From Bathynomus jamesi (taxonomy: Eukaryota > Arthropoda > Malacostraca > Isopoda > Cirolanidae): a stretch of DNA of 64,000 nt. The stretch's first letter is position 1. Each line of letters begins with the position of its first letter. The translations under genes and the position numbers were made by a program. The stretch lies in NCBI GenBank assembly GCA_023014485.1, contig JAJOZX010000194.1, positions 1,102,501-1,166,500 on the forward strand, read 5' to 3'. A model generated the notes under the pieces. It was not told where the DNA came from. It did no database searches and saw only the letters and a list, made by a program, of their open reading frames with translations. This document shows, in pieces, positions 33,962-45,924 of this stretch.

Positions 33962-34475
33962 GCTGATTGAGGCAGCATTGCTTGTATATATTAGGTTAAG
34001 GTGTGTATATATCCATCTCTAATTCTAAGGTTAGTGAAAAATTCACTTAATTTAGAGCTAGCATTGTTTGAGTTCTCAGGTGGCATCATTTTGGGGCGCT
34101 GCGCGTCCTTTCTACTCGTTTGTGGAATGTCGTACGTACAGGGTGTTGTCTGATAGAGAGCTCTCTTGCAATTCAGTTTGGTTGTTTAGATACAAGATTG
34201 TTGCATCGTGCAATAGTCCAGGTTGCGTTGTTGTTGCAAGGTTGAGAAAGAAGACCATAAATAGTACCCCTTTTGTTTTTATCTTAAATTCATACAACTG
34301 AGGCCTAAGGTAGGCCCACATCGAGTCAGCAACCCTGAGGTAGGACCTAATAGGATCTCAAGTCCGTAAGTTTTAATTTTAGCTTAACTTGGGCTGTAGG
34401 TAGAACTGGCCCTTTAGAACCTGGCCGTTCACGGCTCAGCTGGGATTTTGAACCCAACAAATAAATAAAATAACA
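33904..34475 (+). repeat. BEL1 3' LTR
   Basis: Partner of 13320-13892. It begins within the pol coding frame and is followed by TTGAT at 34476-34480. A diverged partial copy is at 4536-4940. Confidence 0.95.
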
Positions 34476-34754
34476 TTGATACAAACACTGCACATTCATC
34501 ACAAATTTAATTTCTGAATGAACTAGAGATTAATTGTTCCTTAGATACGTGTATAGCAACGTCTGGCTCCTCGTCAAATCCTAACCCAATTGACTTCCAT
34601 ATCTGATTATTGTTTTGTAATCTGTTCAAACTCGGCTTTTGAACTCGTCCCTTTCTCATACAACATAGTAAGCAATAATATTTTACAGTACTACAGAACG
34701 ACTACTAGGTCACATTCCACATCGTAGACGATATCGTTCCATTTAGTAGCGAGA

Positions 34755-36220
34755 CTATTTTGGATGAAATAACTGTTTACGAGGCTGAGATTGCGCATTA
34801 TATCGACAGGCTAAAAGTTAGCAAGGCTCCAGGCCCTGACGCTTTTTATCCCAGACATTTGAAAGATTTGAAAGACGTTATCGTAGGCCCCTTAACGAAG
34901 ATTTTTAATCAGTCACTCGAAACGGGGATTATTCCTGAAGACTTCAAATTAGCTAACGTCACGCCTATTTTTAAAAAAGGCGACCGCGCAGTAGCTAGCA
35001 ATTATAGGCCCATTAGCTTAACGTCAGTTGTCGGTAAACTTTTGGAATCCGTAGTTAGGGATCGTATCATCGATCACTTAGAAAGTAGAGATTTGATTTT
35101 ATAACGAAATAGTGCGCGAATACGATAGGCATAGAGCGGCTGACGTTATTTATTTAGATTTTAAAAAGGCGTTCGATACAGTTCCGCATAGGAGACTAAT
35201 TGCGAAGGTCAAAGCGCACGGTATACGCGGTCAGGTAGCTTACTAGTTAGAAGAATGGCTTCGTGCTAGGAGGCAGAGGGTCGTAGTTAATGGTAGTGAA
35301 TCGGGGTGGTTAGATGTAGGTAGCGGTGTCCCACAGGGTTGTGTTAGGCCCATTGCTATTCGTAATTTACATTAACGACATAGATGTAGGATTGACTAGT
35401 AACATGTCAAAATTCGCGGACGATACTAAAATAGGCGGTAAGGTTGTTAACGAGGACGATAGAAATAGGTTCCAAGACGATGTAAATAGGATTATGGAGT
35501 GGACAGATAAGTGGCAGATGCAATTTAACGTAGACAAATGTAAAGTTTTGCATATAGGTTCTCGTAACGATAATTACACGTACACGATGGATGATAGGGA
35601 GTTGGCGAGCGTTGACGAAGAAGTAGATTTAGGCGTACGCGTATCTACGGATTTAAAGGTTAGGAACCAGTGCCTGGAGTCTTACGCAAAAGCTAATAGG
35701 ATGTTAGGCTTCGTAGCGCGTAATTTCGAATTTAAATCGAAGGATATTATAGTGCCCCTTTACAAGTCCCTAGTCAGGCCTCATTTAGAATATGCCGTTC
35801 AGTTTTGGTGCCCGTACTTGCGTGAGGATATTGATAGGTTAGAAAGGGTTCAGCGTCGTGCCACGAAACTAATTCCGTCATTGCGCAACAAGCCTTATGA
35901 AGATAGAATTAAAGAGTTAGACTTGTATTCACTCGAAACTAGGAGATTAAGGGGGAACTTATTGAAGTTTTCAAACTCGTTAATAACATCGATAACGTAA
36001 ATTTTGACAAATTGTTCACTTTCGATAATGATAAATAATACTCGTAATAACGGATTTAAGTGTGTGTTTCATTACTAATATCGCTAAAAACTTCTTTACG
36101 TTTAAAGTAATTGATAAATGGAATAATCTTCCCGCGCCCGTCATGAACTCTACCAGCGTTAATGTGTTTACGAACCGTCTTGACAGACATTTTAAAAATA
36201 TTAACGTTGTTTAAAATTAA
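34755..36220 (+). pseudogene. CR1/jockey-like LINE reverse transcriptase (LINE A)
   Basis: RT domain in pieces. LKVSKAPGPDAFYPRHL, LANVTPIFKKGDR and NYRPISLTSVVGKLLE (34760-35104) give motifs 0-2. DVIYLDFKKAFDTVPHRRL-type motif is at about 35137-35190, then a GVPQG-equivalent near 35320 with a frameshift. FADDTKIGG follows in the 35326-36000 piece, and the C-terminal LVRPHLEYAVQFWCPYL closes it. Catalytic F-A-D-D is intact. The C-terminal tail is decayed and runs to about 36215. The coding part has many CpG dinucleotides, unlike its AT-rich flanks. Confidence 0.88.
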
Positions 36221-36225
36221 AAAAA

Positions 36226-36350
36226 AAACAATTAGCAACAGGAGCTCTGGGGGTGGTGGTTGAGAATGAGTCTGTTGACGATTAATGCCAGCTTGTGACA
36301 TGCCAGCGTGCGATGCCAGCAATAAAATTATTAAAAAAAAAAAAAAATTA
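36226..36350 (+). repeat. 3' tail with poly(A)
   Basis: A short segment with CATGCCAGCGTGCGATGCCAG and an AATAAA signal ends in about 14 A residues at 36335-36348. It is probably a LINE 3' tail or small retroposon attached to LINE A. The pyrimidine-rich stretch 36400-36830 may be further LINE 3' UTR. Confidence 0.5.
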
Positions 36351-37811
36351 GACTAACACGAACGTAGATGTAGCTCGTAGCGTAAACTAACCCACTTTTT
36401 GTTTAACTTTACCTACTTTTTTTTTTTTCTTATCCTCTCCTTACTTTGCGTGTCTGTAACTCTCTCTTCTTGCATGTTTGTAGTTTGCATGGTATGACAG
36501 TGAGTTAAGACTGTGTTTGCATGATTTGTAAGCGTTCTTATTTTACTTCTTTTCATCTTTCACCCCTCTCCTATTCTCTCCGACTATTTTTCTGACTTGT
36601 CGGCAATGGCCGGCGGATGATGATGGTGAGTCTTTTTCCTCTTTTTCTGAATGAATGTTAACCCACGAGTGATAGGTGTTCCTCCTTACTTTTCCCCTTA
36701 CTCTCTTCTCTTCTCTTAACCCCTAATCTTTCCTTTCTCTCAGGCTAACCTTAGAGTGGATTTTAGGGTCTTTGTTAGCCTTAGCCTCTGTAGATCTGTA
36801 GATCCCTTTTTTTGTCACGTTACTTTCAAGTGTATTTTACAATTCAGATACACATTTACTACACACCGTACCAATCTCACGAGCTAATTGCACCAGTGTC
36901 AGAATTAAAAACTTCAGTGAGACATCTAGTACAAAGTTTGTAACACTGGATGGTTGATTAGTTTAACAGTAGTGAGATATGTAATATCTAGTGGAACAAA
37001 AGTAATGCATTAAGTTTGAAGCTGAATCGTTGCAAACGCTCTTTTAACTAAGAACGAACATGGCCTGATTTTATTTGTATTTTTCTTAATTTCTAAGAAA
37101 AGCAAAGAAAGTTAAGGAAATTTATCTCTAAAACTTCAATATTTTCACTGTTTATTTTTAAAATTAAATAATAACACGAGCGAAGGGCCATTTTTAATTA
37201 GTTAATTGAGCAAATATGCCGACACCCATATAGAAATAGTGTGACGTCATTATCACCACTGTTTCTTTGGAACGTTAATTTGAGGGAAACTAAACTATAG
37301 TTTAAATAAGTCCATTAATGTCACAACGCCAAGAAAAATTAAAAAAAAATGCTTCTCTTCATTTCTTAGAATTAACCTGGCTTTTGGAGTTTTAAATACT
37401 TATAAATTCCTCCCATTTATCTTGCATTTCCGAAAGAAATCCTTCTAGTTACAGTTATTATTCATATATTCTATTCAAAAAGTAAAAATGTTCATCATGA
37501 AATCGTTGCATTTACCTTTCGCACTTCATACCCTTCGCAATTCTAAAATAATTTTTTTTCTTAGTATGAACACCAACAGAAAATTCTAAATTGTTTATTA
37601 CTAAAGAGCGCTACATATTAATAAAGAATTTATCTTTAAATCCGTCTTTAATTTGGGTATTTACAGGTTAAAATGTTAAATACTGTACTCGTATTGTATA
37701 GTGAATTGTTTGTTTTTGTAAAGTAACGTCACGAGAGGCAGTGGAGACATTAGCTAATTTTTATAAATGTACTATACTTTACTTATATGCATTTTTTTCT
37801 TACATGACGTT

Positions 37812-37861
<50 letters not shown>

Positions 37862-38804
37862 CACGTCCGCGTGACGAAAAAAATAAATACACAAAAAATG
37901 CTACTCATTGGTCTCTAAGTTTCAACAGAAACAACTTTTTTCTCAAAAATCAATGGAAAGACTGATTTGTAAGACTCTTGAGAAAGACAATCGTATTTAT
38001 ATCGAAACGTTACGACTTGCAATAAAAGTAGAATCTATTTTAAAGCGAGTCTACTCCAATATAATACTCCAATGTAATTTCAAATGTAACGTACGATAAC
38101 TTCGCCATGACTGTAGCTAATAGCTATGTTTCCAGTTAACTAGCATTGAAACTGTGGCTTTCGTGCGGAGTACATCTAAGTTACTCACAGATTAGGATTT
38201 GAGTGGCTTACAAGTTTTATTGATTAGTCGTGTGTTGCTACGAACATTAGAAATTCTTGATAAATTTCGTGCACAGACATATTTTTAAGCAAATAATTTA
38301 GCACAATTAGTTAAAACTCTGGATGTGTTTAAACTGAAATGGTAATCTTGTAGTTAAGCGTCGCAAGTTAGGTTGGTGTACTTTTAAGTTGTGTTTATAC
38401 ATTCTAAATTAATTGTGGTTTTATTTTTATTGTGGAGGTCATTTTAAACATGGCAGGTTAGGTTAGGTGTATAGGGTTGTGTGTAGAAATTTCTTAGGAG
38501 GGCCAAACATGATTCGCAGTCTCTCTCTCTCATATTATATATACACGCAACATCCACTTTTGGCTGTAAAAGTACACTTATAACCTAACCCAGACTGTGG
38601 TCTAAAGAAAACCAATTTTATTGTTTTTTTTAATTTCGGTCATTTGCGATGTTAAATTTCTTGGACGACCTCGAGACATTAAATTACAAGATTACCAACT
38701 ATAAATTATTGAAAGAATCCCTACAAAAAAACAGAATTATCAACTAATTATTCATAATTTTTAAGGGTAAATTCAAATGAAAATGATTATACGCCTATAC
38801 TGTA
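36351..38804. other. AT-rich DNA without recognised genes
   Basis: Apart from the pyrimidine-rich part (36400-36830), a pure (AT)n run at 37814-37855, and short TAGGTTAGG-like pieces near 38455-38470, I see no gene or classified repeat. Confidence 0.5.
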
Positions 38805-38966
38805 CAGGGTAGCGCAAAAGTCGCGCACCATAGGAATTTTCAGTGTTGACGCTAATATATTATTTTTGTTCTTTTAGGTAGGAAAAATCAAAGAAAAGAA
38901 GAAAATAATAATATATTATAATCAACACTGTAAATTCCTTGGGTGCGCGATTTTTGCGCCATCCTT
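38805..38966. mobile_element. 162-bp MITE, Tc1/mariner type
   Basis: Inverted ends of about 45 bp: left CAGGGTAGCGCAAAAGTCGC, right (reversed) AAGGATGGCGCAAAAATCGC, each continuing GCACC...AGGAATTT...CAGTGTTGA. TA lies on both sides (38803-38804, 38967-38968). A related single end occurs at 63784-63821. Confidence 0.88.
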
Positions 38967-40027
38967 TATATAAAACTCTCTCATGCTTGGAAATTACTTA
39001 ACAGAATATATTGGCAATTTTGCGAGTATATTAAAAAATTAATGAAGGTTAATTTTTATTTTTTTATATTATTTAAAATAAGTTTTATAGATTAACCTAC
39101 ATTTCTCGGATAAGTTGAGATAACTGTCTTATATATGATGAATGCAACATTCTAACTGAAATGGGTGAAGGTCGGCAATTTTTTTATCGCGTACAGATTT
39201 GAATGAATGGAAATGATTTAAAAGAAACTAGTTACGGTTAGACTGTGTATAGTAAACTCCAGCTGGGACTGCTTATGAATAAGCCTACATACTTAATAAT
39301 AATCATTCAACTGATATTAGATCAGTTAAATAATCTTGTATTTTAGTGTATCCCTTTCAGATTTCCTGAAACTGTTGGCTTCGTCCCGATATACTGTATC
39401 ATACCTGACTTAGTTCTAATTACGCGTTATTCAGTAGGCTCTACAATGAAGAATGGAAGTGGTTTGTGAGAAGTGGGTAAACCAGGGAATAGAAGGGGTA
39501 AACAAAGACCGTGATCTCACGCAACGTAGTACGAGGTTGGGGACTTGCGGTGGTACCTCATTTCCGACGGTGATCCTCTGTGTGTGATGTGTGTGTGTAG
39601 GAACTATAACCATTTTGTCGACAAGCCAAACAATCGAAACACTAACTCAGTCTAATCTAACCTAACTTAACTTACTCTAACCTAATAATAACTTGTCGAT
39701 AGAATGTCGAGTCAATCAGATGCCGCAAGGCCGCGTGTGTAATTTGTTCGCGACTTTGCGTGTCTTTGGGCCGTCGAAGGTCATGTGTTATTCTACCCAT
39801 TGTATCAAGAATAAAAAAAATGAGTTTTAAATAATATATAGATGAGGGAAAAATGTTTGCCGAAAATTGAAATTAAAAAATCACTAATTTGTAATTTTGT
39901 GGTTTCCTTTTTGATATTTTAGTATTTTCAGCGAAAATAATCATTTGTTTAACTTTTTCGGCAAACATTTGTGAAGCTGAATACGTACGAACAGAGAACG
40001 TTTACAGTCATAGTTAATTATAATAAT

Positions 40028-40204
40028 AACAATGTCTGGGTTGTTTAACTTTCTTCGTAACGGCCAAGGTCATGTGATAAAGGGGACCCACAGCTTTACA
40101 TAGGGCCGAACAATCTAAGGGTCAGTACATCATCTAAACGCAGAGGTCGTTCAGCTATCCAAATACTGAGCAGACCCAACGTCGCTTTCATTCATGATCT
40201 ACTA
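40028..40204 (-). repeat. 5S rRNA-derived SINE, copy 2
   Basis: Reverse orientation. Shows the 5S-like AGCGACGTTGGGTCTG block, then the family body (CTATGTAAAGCTGTGGGTCC, CATGACCTTGG). More decayed than the other copies. Confidence 0.65.
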
Positions 40205-40222
40205 TAAATGATTTCCTATAAT

Positions 40223-40560
40223 GCGCCTCGGTGGTGTAGTGGTTAGCATCGCTGACTACGAATCCATCGGTCCCGGGTTCGATTCCTGGTGACGGCAGGC
40301 GGCGCGCAGCAAACCCAGCTGTTCATCCTTCCATACAATAAAAAAAAATGGTTGGTAGATAAATGTGTAGCCTAGTGGTTAAATCGCTGGACTGCTGCTG
40401 CTGATCGGGAGGTCGAGTCCGGGCAAGGACTTTGTAGTTTCTGACCGCCCGTGGTGGATCGTGGTTCAGATTCCACGTTAAGTTGTGGGTCTAAGGTGGA
40501 GCAACATTCTTGACCTTCGTCAGAATGAACAATTCGGGCGGAAGTAAAATCAAGGTCAAT
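40223..40560 (+). repeat. Dimeric tRNA-derived SINE
   Basis: The first unit has an A box (GTGTAGTGGTTAGCATCGC) and B box (GGGTTCGATTCC) in tRNA order. The second, from 40364, has TAGCCTAGTGGTTAAATCGC and GGTCGAGTCC. A short A-rich linker joins them. The 3' tail (TTGACCTTCGTCAGAATGAA then CAATTCGGGCGGAAG) recurs in the SINEs at 59520-59765 and, in part, 46143-46280. The acceptor ends do not pair like a true tRNA, so these are SINE heads. Confidence 0.8.
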
Positions 40561-43080
40561 AAAAATAATTATTGACAAATTATTTAAACGTGACTTTTAT
40601 TAAGAAGTAAAAAAATATTCTTACGTAATATTCTTGGAATGAGTTTCAAAGAGGAAATATTTTTAGTGCGTTAGTGCGTATCTCAAAAAACAGGATGTTT
40701 TGTTTTTTATGAACGAGACAATATCCTTTATTTTCAATGGTGTGTATATATACTGTACGTACTATATATAATATATATATATATATATATTTTTTTTCTA
40801 TAGAATTTGTAATGGACTTATTTTTTGTAATTGCTTCGGACCGGGAATGTTTTCATTTGTCATTAGAGAGAACAACATTCACGGTTGATAAGAAAATAAT
40901 ATAGGAACCAGGGGTAATCCAAAAAGTTGTTCCTGTCACGCGTTCACATTTAATATAAAATTTAATAATAATTATTTAAAATGGAATTACGGGTAACGCG
41001 TGATTTTTAATAAGAAATTTAATAATCATTATTAAATTACGTATTAAAAATCAATACATGGCACCCAAAAATAATGCGAAATAAATTATAGTGGGAACGC
41101 CTTTTTGAATAACCCTATATTAGGGTAGTCAGACATCCGGTATTAAATCGTACAGTTCTATTTTTTTTTTTGTCTTCATGACTGTCCTCTAACAAAGAAA
41201 AAAATAGATTTCGATCAAATTAAACGTAAGTTAAATTTTTGTTTCGTTTTTATCATTCGCTACAAAATTGCGAACGTAATGCAGAAAATTGGTTTTGAAA
41301 AAAAAAAGCATTTACGCCGAATTAACAATTTTCATAAAATGTATCTTCGTTTTTAATGTTTACATAAAGTCCACCCTACTATATATATATATATATGTGT
41401 TGAAATTTAAAAAACTATGAATATTTCTGAAGGATCTGAAACACTTCAATTTCTTATCGTAAAAGGAAACCAATGCTTAAAATTCGTTGTTAGCACTTGG
41501 TCACTTGATAACAGTATCCAAAGCGCGCGCGCGCACACATATATATATATTAGAACTGGACAATAAAATAATAGAAGTAGGAATAAAAAATCGTGAGAAG
41601 TCAACAACATTGTTTTGATTCGTACGATTAGTTTAAAATTAAGTAACTTGTTTTTGGAGGAGTTGACATCCCGACATCTCCATGAAAATTAAAGAAAACA
41701 TTTGACCACTGGATACTATAAAGATGTGGGTTTCATTCAAATGATGTTGGGGTGGGTTGGGGGGAGCATCAGTTATCTAAAGCAAAAACTGTAATCAGTG
41801 TTTCCAGTCGAATAATCAAAAAATAAATGTTTGAGTAATGACAATATTACGCGTAGTTTCGTGATTGTCAGACGCGTAATGTTAATTCATAGTGCCAATT
41901 GCAGATCTTGCGTTAACGTCAGTGTATTAAACACGTTGAAATTATAGTTGAAACCAAAGAAATATTTTTATCTAAAATTAAACTTTATCTCACCCATAAT
42001 TCATATTTATTTTTAAGTCAATACGTGGGCACGTATGTATGAATATATTTTTTAAACGATCATTTCTTTGAATACAGACGCAATTTTACCCAATTTTGAC
42101 TCGTTGTTCCAATTACGTGAGTTTTACACGTTCGTGTAATGAATGTTGGTAAATATTTTTAGTAAAAAATAATAAAATTAATGAGTGAATCTTGTAAAAA
42201 CAAAAAATAAAATGTGCATTCGTAAAATATACCTGAAAGCCCATTCAAAGGGCAGTTAAATTAATCCATATATGTAATCCATTTACTCGTACAGTATGTA
42301 CTCTCGGATAAGTGCGCGTGTTAAAACCAGAGGTATCAGGCGTATGTCTTTTATTTGATACCCAGGCGTCTTTAAATCTTCATTTCTTCCTTTATTTTGT
42401 TGGAGATGTATTAATGTTGTAAATTGACATATCATTGTTGCGTCTTACGTAAACAGAAATTCCTGGACTGGAAGGAGTCCACTTAACTTTTAATTGTTGC
42501 ATCTTGTGACACGTGGCAACTAATTGACGCATGTGTTCCAAGTAAAATAATGGAGGTGTAGTATAAAACCTCCAGAAGGCTAACTCAAACATGTATCTTA
42601 TAAGAATCGCGAGCTCTCTCTCCATCAAATTCTATGATCATCTTTAGGCGCCTGAAAAAGAACATAGCACAATTTGACAGTTCTCGAGTTTCAGGAGTTT
42701 CACTATGCTTTGTTTTATTCAGTTTTAATAATTACTGAATTCACCCAATTTTCATAATTAAGGGCATATTCACTTAACAGAACACCAATGAAAGTAATAA
42801 TAATAATAGGCCCTAGTCAGAGATGGGCAGTATTGATGATGGTATGTCAATATCTTGAACAAAATTTATCTTGAACAAATTTATCTGTATCCTGTATCTT
42901 AAAATGGTATATTTGATACAAGGTGCATGTCAGGAATCTCAATCCTGTCGGCGTAACTTTTAAAATAAAATTTTTGCATCTTCTAACTAATGGGAGTGCC
43001 AAATGTATGATAACTAAGCTCGAGGTGTCAACTATTGCGCAAGTACAGTTATTATTGTATTGAGCCCCAGTGGCATAGGC
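40561..43080. other. AT-rich DNA without recognised genes
   Basis: Contains microsatellites, (AT)n near 40766-40791 and 41381-41397 and (GC)n/(TA)n near 41523-41550. No coding or repeat family was recognised. Confidence 0.45.
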
Positions 43081-43392
43081 CAGTGTTGCCAAGTACAGGG
43101 AAATTTCCCTGTTTTAGGGAAATTAATCACCAAATAACGCCAATATTCTCTGAAAAGGGAAATTTTGAGAAGTGGATATAAATATTTATACATCCAGAAA
43201 CACAAATTTTCACTGTATTAATTGAAAACCATGTAACAATTTTACTAAATAATACAAATAAATACAAATGCACATACATTTATATTCATACATACTACTT
43301 TAAATGCAGGTGTATAGGGAAATTATAGACTAAAAAGGGAAATTTTAAGAGCGAACCTAGGTAAATTATTTAGTTCAGACCTGGCAACACTG
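43081..43392. mobile_element. 312-bp hAT-type MITE
   Basis: Ends CAGTGTTGCCAAGT and, reversed, CAGTGTTGCCAGGT. The flanks GCATAGGC (43073-43080) and TCATAGGT (43393-43400) agree at 6 of 8 positions. The internal GGGAAATT motif is repeated on both sides. No coding. Confidence 0.8.
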
Positions 43393-43842
43393 TCATAGGT
43401 AAGATTACAAGAATTGCTCCCTCTACCCTGGTAGAAATTGACGGTATCAAACTAAAAATGAAATAATTGTGGAAATAAGATACTTTTCATACTAGATGTA
43501 ATAATAAATTATAATAATAGAACTATAAGTTCGTTATATTTACCTTATGTACAATATTAAGACTACAAGGTCAGTGTTGCTCACCCACGTGAACGATAAT
43601 TTTCTTGCCCCTCCAAATTTAGAAATCTAGCTACGTGCCTAAAATAAAAAACAGAGTCAGCGTCTGATTTGACGCAGCGCTCGGTTTCAAATATATTTTC
43701 CCCTTATTATGAGTTCTGGGCCATATTTACTTATTTGAATATGTCATTAGATTTAGGGTAGTCACAAAGAAATTCAAGAAATGAAGAAACTTTGGTACTT
43801 TTCCGTTATACCTCGCAATTTTAATAAGCCCCCAATGTTAAT

Positions 43843-43885
43843 CGCCCTTGACGATTGGTTAGGTTTAGTCGTGATATTTTCGTTT
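43843..43885. repeat. Half copy of a palindromic MITE (family P)
   Basis: CGCCCTTGACGATTGGTTAG followed by the loop motif GTCGTGATATTTTCGTT. This matches one arm and loop of the complete 85-bp palindrome at 61640-61724; the other arm is absent, replaced by a TA repeat. Confidence 0.7.
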
Positions 43886-43926
<41 letters not shown>

Positions 43927-43957
43927 ATAAAACCACGAAGGAAAGGAAACACAAAAT

Positions 43958-43993
43958 GGTGCTCAAGCGCTTTCGTCTAATGACATCCTCAGG
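43958..43993 (-). ncRNA. Hammerhead-like motif, copy 1
   Basis: Reads CTGAGGATGTCATTAGACGAAAGCG on the minus strand when split as CTGAGGA, GTC-ATTA-GAC stem, GAAA. This resembles the CUGANGA...GAAA core of hammerhead ribozymes, which are known in Penelope terminal repeats. There is an extra U after the core and stem III is not clear, so the call is weak. Same motif at 45196-45231 (-), 45619-45654 (+) and 45889-45924 (+). Confidence 0.3.
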
Positions 43994-44117
43994 AACACTG
44001 AAGTACATAAAAGGGTAACAGCCTATATATAGGTAACAGAAAGAAAAAAAAGAGAAATAAATAACATACATACACACACACACATATACATACATATCTA
44101 TATATACATATACATAC

Positions 44118-44149
<32 letters not shown>

Positions 44150-44464
44150 GCAATAAACAGAGAAGTAAAAATAAAAATTAAAAATTAAAGGATTATCCGT
44201 GAGGCGTACAGATTTGTAAGGAATAATATCGATTTTTAGCACAAGATCAAATGGATTATAAAAATACAAATTTATATTGGAATACTGCCCGGGTTTTAAC
44301 ACTCTGCCTATGGTCAGGTTTCGATATATATAAAAATAAAATGCAAATTAAAAGTTAATAAAGTAGCAGACAAGTTTACCAAAGATTTAATGTTCTACCT
44401 TTCTTATCTAAATCTGTTTGGAAGGAATTCAAAATAACAGGATCGAGTTGAAAAAGACCTTTGT

Positions 44465-45087
44465 TTATGTTGAAGTTATTGAAAGTTGGATAATGGCAGA
44501 CTCAAGAATATTTCTATTAACAATGTTGCTAGAATGGAATAAAACTGAAGCATTATTCCAATCAATACAGTGGGCTAACTCTGACAAATGGACAAAAAGG
44601 GCACTGGATAACTGTCCTGTTCTAACGGAATATTGATGCTGTTTTATACGTGTGTGCAAATCCTTTCCCGTCTGACCTATGTAAAAGGAATCACATTGTT
44701 TACAACCAATTTTATAGATAATGCCTGAATTATTGGTAGGGCTATTTTTTACTATGATATTTTTCACAATATTGTTATAGGAAAATACTACATTAATATC
44801 CAAAAGTTTAAGTACATTAGCAATGCCTAAAAAGCCCGGGAAAAATGGAAGTACTAAAATATTTTTTGACAAAGTACGAGTGTTATTATTGACACGATAG
44901 AAAGTTCGTTTTGCCTTGTTGAGACAAGATTCCATAAACGCAGATGGATAACACAAATCACTTCCAATACCGTTCATTTTTTCCAATTCGGCATCGATGT
45001 ATTCCGGACTGGCGATCCTAAGGCCGCGGAGAAACATTGATGAAAAAATGGCCTTCTTAGTGGGGGTGTCATGTCCCGAGTAGAAGT
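44465..45087 (-). pseudogene. Penelope Pol C-terminus with GIY-YIG endonuclease
   Basis: From the Met at 45037 the piece is 190 residues; the frame is open a little further upstream (to about 45085), so it is a truncated C-terminal part and not a real start. LRGLRIASPEYID is the RT-endonuclease linker. The endonuclease shows GIIY at residues 105-108, zinc-binding Cys 112 and 115, YIGQTG at 119-124, Arg130 and Glu179 in NRNILESA. All key GIY-YIG residues are present. The RT domain is missing. Confidence 0.9.
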
Positions 45088-45314
45088 GTACGCCTCACGG
45101 ATAATCCTTTAATTTTTAATTTTTATTTTTACTTCTCTGTTTATTGCATATATATATATGTTGAATAAACCACGAAGGAAAAAGAAACACAAAGGGGTGC
45201 TCAAGCGCTTTCGTCTAATGACATCCTCAGGAACACTGGAGTGAAAGGACAGATCAAGGCAATATATAGGTTACAAAAATAAACATACATACATACACAT
45301 TCACATATATATAC

Positions 45315-45346
<32 letters not shown>

Positions 45347-45618
45347 TAAATATATACATATATATAGTAAGCATAGAAAAAAATTGTGGGAGGAGCCAAC
45401 ATTTATATGGTCACAGAAGAATAAAGAAATAAAAATAAATATAAATATAAATTGAGAAAAAATTAATTACAAAATAGTGCCTTAGTGATATATATGTCAC
45501 AGCCTAAATAATCATAAAGAAATAAACAGGCAAATATATATATATGTGAATGTGTATGTATGTATGTTTATTTTTGTAACCTATATATTGCCTTGATCTG
45601 TCCTTTCACTCCAGTGTT

Positions 45619-45654
45619 CCTGAGGATGTCATTAGACGAAAGCGCTTGAGCACC
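45619..45654 (+). ncRNA. Hammerhead-like motif, copy 3
   Basis: Plus-strand copy of the motif described at 43958-43993, in the arm 45540-45690. Identical core, with GAGCACCCC following. Weak ribozyme call. Confidence 0.3.
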
Positions 45655-45888
45655 CCTTTGTGTTTCTTTTTCCTTCGTGGTTTTATTCATCATAAATACT
45701 TTTCACGTGTCACTTTCGTGAAATAATTTTTCATATATATATGTATATATATGTATGTATGTATGTATATGTATATATAGATATGTATGTGTGTGTGTGT
45801 ATGTATGTATGTATGTTATTTATTTTTCTCTTTTTTTTCTTTCTGTTACCTATATATAGGCTGTTACCCTTTTATGTACTTCAGTGTT

Positions 45889-45924
45889 CCTGAGGATGTC
45901 ATTAGACGAAAGCGCTTGAGCACC
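45889..45924 (+). ncRNA. Hammerhead-like motif, copy 4
   Basis: Plus-strand copy in the arm 45815-45953, followed by GAGCACCATTTTGTG. Same core and same weakness. Confidence 0.3.

Larger units (their letters stand above)
13320..34475 (+). mobile_element. BEL/Pao retrotransposon BEL1 with nested insertions
   Basis: Two LTRs of 573 and 572 bp, both starting TGTTAG and ending AATAACA, bound the element. TTGAT is duplicated at 13315-13319 and 34476-34480, proving the outermost ends belong to one integration. Internally it has a BEL-type Gag, zinc knuckles, DUF1758-type protease, RT, RNase H and integrase, interrupted by a Gypsy at 15603-22325 (target GTCAC) and an inverted BEL at 22795-30190 (target GCATG). 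Without those two the element would be about 7 kb, usual for BEL. No env-like gene is seen. LTR differences are few, so it is fairly young. Confidence 0.95.

Noticed and set aside
33962..34475. Envelope gene in BEL1
   Set aside because: Pol ends inside the LTR and no coding space remains before the 3' end.
36600..36645. Host exon starting ATGGCCGGCGG with a GTGAGT donor
   Set aside because: Only a handful of codons in a pyrimidine-rich stretch that looks like LINE 3' UTR; no acceptor or downstream support.
40223..40300. Functional tRNA gene
   Set aside because: A and B boxes are present, but the acceptor ends do not pair well and the unit continues into a SINE body found again at 59515-59765.
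44000..44160. Long Tyr/Ile/Val/Cys-rich open frames around 43865-44302 and 45787-45990
   Set aside because: They are translations of TA/TG microsatellites and Penelope terminal repeats, not genes.
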